In this document: piece after piece, positions 6,766 through 8,384 of the stretch
How the letters are laid out: the number at the start of each line of letters is the position of its first letter
Position numbering within the stretch: position 1 is the first letter of the stretch
Notes under the pieces: generated by a model
Told to the model about the DNA's origin: nothing
What the model saw: only the letters and a program-made list of their open reading frames with translations
The model's database searches: none
Assembly (NCBI GenBank): GCA_050945275.1
Contig: JBMNSQ010000076.1
Span: 1-8,384 of the forward strand
Direction of reading: 5' to 3'
Origin: JAAYWY01 sp050945275
Lineage (GTDB): Bacteria; Bacillota; DTU030; DUMP01
Length of the DNA stretch: 8,384 bases
Translations under genes and position numbers: made by a program

Positions 6766-6855
6766 CCATGTTCAGGGTGTTCGTTAACAGACGCTTGCAC
6801 GCTAGATAAAATGAGCCAGCCCGCTATTTTTGGTGCAAAAAAGGAGTGGTTATCC

Positions 6856-7806
6856 TTGAACAACGCTATTACCGACGTACCTGGTATATTGGTAGGTCAA
6901 GTGAGCAACCAAACAGCGCTAACAGGCTGTACGGTAGTTATTTGTCCCCAAGGCGCTATAGCTGGGGTTGACGTTCGCGGCAGTGCGCCAGGTACCCGAG
7001 AGACAGATGCTCTGCATCCCCTTAATCTGGTGGATAAAGCCCACGCGGTGGTCTTAACTGGGGGGAGTGCTTTTGGGCTCGATGCCGCCAGTGGTATTAT
7101 GAGACACCTGGAGGAGCATGATATTGGTTTTGATGTTGGTGTGACCAAAGTTCCCATTGTGACAGGGGCGGTACTTTTTGATTTGGGGATTGGCGATCAC
7201 CGAGTGCGGCCGGACGCAGCCATGGGCTATCAGGCGGCAGCAGATGCAAAAACGGGTCCGGTAGAAGAAGGCAATGTAGGCGCTGGTACCGGTGCTACCG
7301 TAGGGAAAATTTTTGGTACTGACAGTGCTATGAAAAGCGGTCTGGGCACCGCTAGCCTTAAGGTGGGGGATTTAATCGTCGGAGCGGTGGCAGCCGTTAA
7401 TGCCTTTGGCGATGTGGTGGATCCAGTTACCGGACAGATTGTGGCCGGGGCCTTAGCCAAAGATAAATCTTTTGTAGACACAGAGAGGTATTTGCGGGAG
7501 GTGCTTTTCTCTCCCAGCGGGGCCATGAGCAATACTACCATTAGTGTGGTAGCCACCAACGCCAAGCTTACTAAGTCCCAAGCCACCAAGGTGGCCCAGA
7601 TGGCTCACGACGGCTATGCTCGCACCATCCGTCCTGTACATACCATGCTGGACGGCGATGCTATTTTTTGCCTAGCCACCGAGCAGGTAGCAGCTGACCC
7701 CAACCAAGTAGGCAGCTTGGCAGCCCAAGTTATGGCCCTTGCTATCGTTAGCGCAGTCCGCTCCGCCAAAAGCGCAGGAGGACTACTAGCGGCAAGAAAT
7801 CTGTAA
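6856..7806 (+). CDS. P1-family aminopeptidase (DmpA/BapA-like, MEROPS S58)
   Basis: Cytosolic Ntn-type hydrolase of 316 aa, related to L-aminopeptidase/D-esterase DmpA and beta-peptidyl aminopeptidases. Family features are ITDVPGILVG at the N-terminus, GVDVRGSAPGTRE (37-49), VLTGGSAFGLDAASG (66-80), GNVGAGTGATVGK (139-151), and the SNTTISVVATNA segment (225-236). In the last, the precursor should cut itself to expose a new N-terminal nucleophile; here that would be a Thr (about 227) rather than the Ser of DmpA. Start: an in-frame ATG at 6811 has no SD, whereas AAGGAG (6841-6846) is 9 nt before a TTG at 6856, and starting just before ITDVPGI fits the family. It follows the OPT transporter by 90 nt, so hydrolysis of imported peptides or amides is plausible. 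Substrate specificity (D-, beta- or L-residues) cannot be told. Confidence 0.9.
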   Translation: MNNAITDVPGILVGQVSNQTALTGCTVVICPQGAIAGVDVRGSAPGTRETDALHPLNLVDKAHAVVLTGGSAFGLDAASGIMRHLEEHDIGFDVGVTKVPIVTGAVLFDLGIGDHRVRPDAAMGYQAAADAKTGPVEEGNVGAGTGATVGKIFGTDSAMKSGLGTASLKVGDLIVGAVAAVNAFGDVVDPVTGQIVAGALAKDKSFVDTERYLREVLFSPSGAMSNTTISVVATNAKLTKSQATKVAQMAHDGYARTIRPVHTMLDGDAIFCLATEQVAADPNQVGSLAAQVMALAIVSAVRSAKSAGGLLAARNL

Positions 7807-7862
7807 AAAAAAATTTTGTATTGCAGTTTTAAGGTACCGAGAACAGGGCTGTTAAGTAGAGG

Positions 7863-7948
7863 GTGGTCTTTGGTCGCCACGACATGGAACGGGCAAGGAA
7901 TGCGGGCCGGGACGAAGCCCGGCCTTTGCGCAAGCTATCTTTGGCCCG
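7863..7948 (+). other. Structured non-coding stretch (3' UTR or RNA element)
   Basis: Nested complementary segments suggest a stable RNA fold. GGCCGGG (7905-7911) pairs with CCCGGCC (7918-7924) around a 6-nt loop. TGCG (7901-7904) pairs with CGCA (7929-7932). CGGGC plus AAG (7890-7897) pairs with CTT plus GCCCG (7939-7948), with a 2-nt bulge. A smaller GTGG/CCAC hairpin (7863-7866/7877-7880) precedes them. The stretch lies between the peptidase stop and the terminator and has no credible ORF. It matches no riboswitch class that I recognise. It may be the 3' UTR of the operon or a processed small RNA. Confidence 0.45.
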
Positions 7949-7954
7949 AGGTAG

Positions 7955-7984
7955 GGAACGCCACAAGGGGCGTTCCGCTTTTTT
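7955..7984 (+). terminator. Intrinsic terminator after the peptidase gene
   Basis: GGAACGCC (7955-7962) and GGCGTTCC (7969-7976) make a perfect 8-bp stem with a 6-nt loop, followed by GC and six T residues. It is a typical rho-independent terminator on the plus strand. It would end the transcript coming from the fusion/OPT/peptidase genes and separate it from the sigma factor gene. Confidence 0.88.
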
Positions 7985-7995
7985 GTTCAAGGGGC

Positions 7996-8023
7996 GTAAC
8001 TTTTACCGGGAGTAAACAGTTAC
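7996..8023. promoter_or_regulatory. Inverted repeat and possible promoter/operator before the sigma factor
   Basis: The outer arms are GTAAC (7996-8000) and GTTAC (8019-8023). TTTAC (8002-8006) and GTAAA (8012-8016) pair within them, giving an imperfect palindrome about 28 nt long. A TACAAT hexamer (8021-8026), close to a sigma-A -10, overlaps its right arm, but no good -35 box accompanies it. Its position about 40 nt before the sigma factor start fits an operator or an autoregulated promoter. Confidence 0.4.
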
Positions 8024-8062
8024 AATATATGAAAGGTGCCTTGGGGGAAAGGGTGAAACCAT

Positions 8063-8384
8063 GTGCCAGCTCTTACACGGGACGAGGAAAGCCGGTTAGT
8101 GGAAGAATCAAAAGCAAATCCTGCTGCTTTCAGTGACCTTTACGAATATTATCTACCGAAAATTTATCGGTTTGTTTTCTATCGAATAGGTAGCAAGCAT
8201 GAGGCTGAGGACTTAGTGGCCCAGACTTTTCTACAGGCTATTGAGAGTTTACCCAGATATGAAGAACGAGGTTTTTCTTTGGGATGTTGGTTGTACAAAA
8301 TAGCGAGCAATCTTATCCGGACGAGGCAAAGGTCGAGAAGTCGGGAAGCATCATGTTTCGAAGATGTTTCAGAGGCTAATTGGG
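8063..8384 (+). CDS. ECF-type RNA polymerase sigma-70 factor (5' part, cut by window edge)
   Basis: The first 107 codons of a sigma-70 family factor. Region 2 is recognisable. AAFSDLYEYYLPKIYRFVFYRIG (about 21-43) begins the domain, EAEDLVAQTFLQAIESL (47-63) contains the core-binding helix, and GCWLYKIASNLIRTRQR (74-90) is the region 2.3/2.4 segment that melts and reads the -10 box. Region 4 would lie beyond the window. Start: the GTG at 8063 has a fair SD (GAAAGGG, 9-10 nt upstream) and gives the usual DEESRLVEESKANPAAF N-terminus. A second GTG at 8099 lacks an SD, and an in-frame TGA at 8054 rules out an earlier start. The gene follows a terminator, so it has its own promoter. No anti-sigma gene is visible. 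The regulon is unknown. Confidence 0.88.
   Translation, partial: MPALTRDEESRLVEESKANPAAFSDLYEYYLPKIYRFVFYRIGSKHEAEDLVAQTFLQAIESLPRYEERGFSLGCWLYKIASNLIRTRQRSRSREASCFEDVSEANW

Noticed and set aside
6780..6808. Separate promoter for the P1 peptidase gene
   Set aside because: TTCGTT and TAGATA have 17-nt spacing but the -35 match is weak; readthrough from the OPT gene is the simpler explanation.
7863..7984. A cyclic di-GMP or guanidine riboswitch
   Set aside because: GGGACGAAGCC and GAGGTAG recall fragments of the GEMM consensus, but the conserved GGCAAACC, GACGCAAAGCC and downstream receptor segments are absent, and the guanidine-I core is not present either.
7816..8136. 106-codon plus-strand frame across the peptidase/sigma gap
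   Set aside because: It runs through the terminator hairpin, its composition is not protein-like, and it conflicts with the well-supported sigma factor frame.

Overview
The window looks like chromosomal DNA from an endospore-forming, low-to-mid GC Firmicute, most likely a clostridial anaerobe of the Peptococcaceae/Desulfotomaculum kind. The main clue is a clear alpha/beta-type small acid-soluble spore protein. Supporting clues are strong AGGAGG-type ribosome binding sites throughout, frequent GTG/TTG starts, and a short signal-less YkuD-type L,D-transpeptidase with a LysM domain. The genus assignment is inference; no rRNA or other taxonomic marker is present.

Layout from left to right. (1) Positions 1-139 hold the 3' end of an unidentified plus-strand gene. 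(2) On the minus strand, an L,D-transpeptidase/LysM gene is followed by an unidentified 133-aa gene as a two-gene unit. (3) A divergent plus-strand class III aminotransferase of the putrescine aminotransferase type follows, preceded by a possible 16-codon leader ORF with its own strong Shine-Dalgarno (SD) sequence. (4) A YdcZ-type DMT membrane protein lies tail to tail with the aminotransferase, 3 nt apart, and has a long palindrome just upstream of its ribosome binding site (RBS). (5) The spore protein gene is on the minus strand and ends in a good intrinsic terminator. (6) On the plus strand come a ThiF/MoeB-MobB fusion, an OPT-family transporter and a P1-family (DmpA/BapA-like) aminopeptidase, all codirectional. 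A plausible sigma-A promoter precedes them and an intrinsic terminator follows. (7) A structured non-coding stretch sits between the peptidase and that terminator. (8) The last gene, an ECF-type sigma factor, is cut by the window edge and has an inverted repeat upstream.

How the genes may work together: the OPT transporter and the P1 aminopeptidase suggest uptake of small peptides or peptide-like chelates followed by intracellular hydrolysis. The ThiF-MobB fusion points to molybdenum/tungsten cofactor maturation. Whether it works with the transporter and peptidase or merely shares a transcript cannot be decided from the sequence. The spore protein and possibly the L,D-transpeptidase belong to sporulation or the spore envelope. 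Several starts were set from RBS placement and differ from the longest reading frame: the 133-aa protein, the aminotransferase, YdcZ, the fusion protein, the OPT transporter and the P1 peptidase. I found no tRNA, rRNA, CRISPR array, insertion sequence or attachment site.
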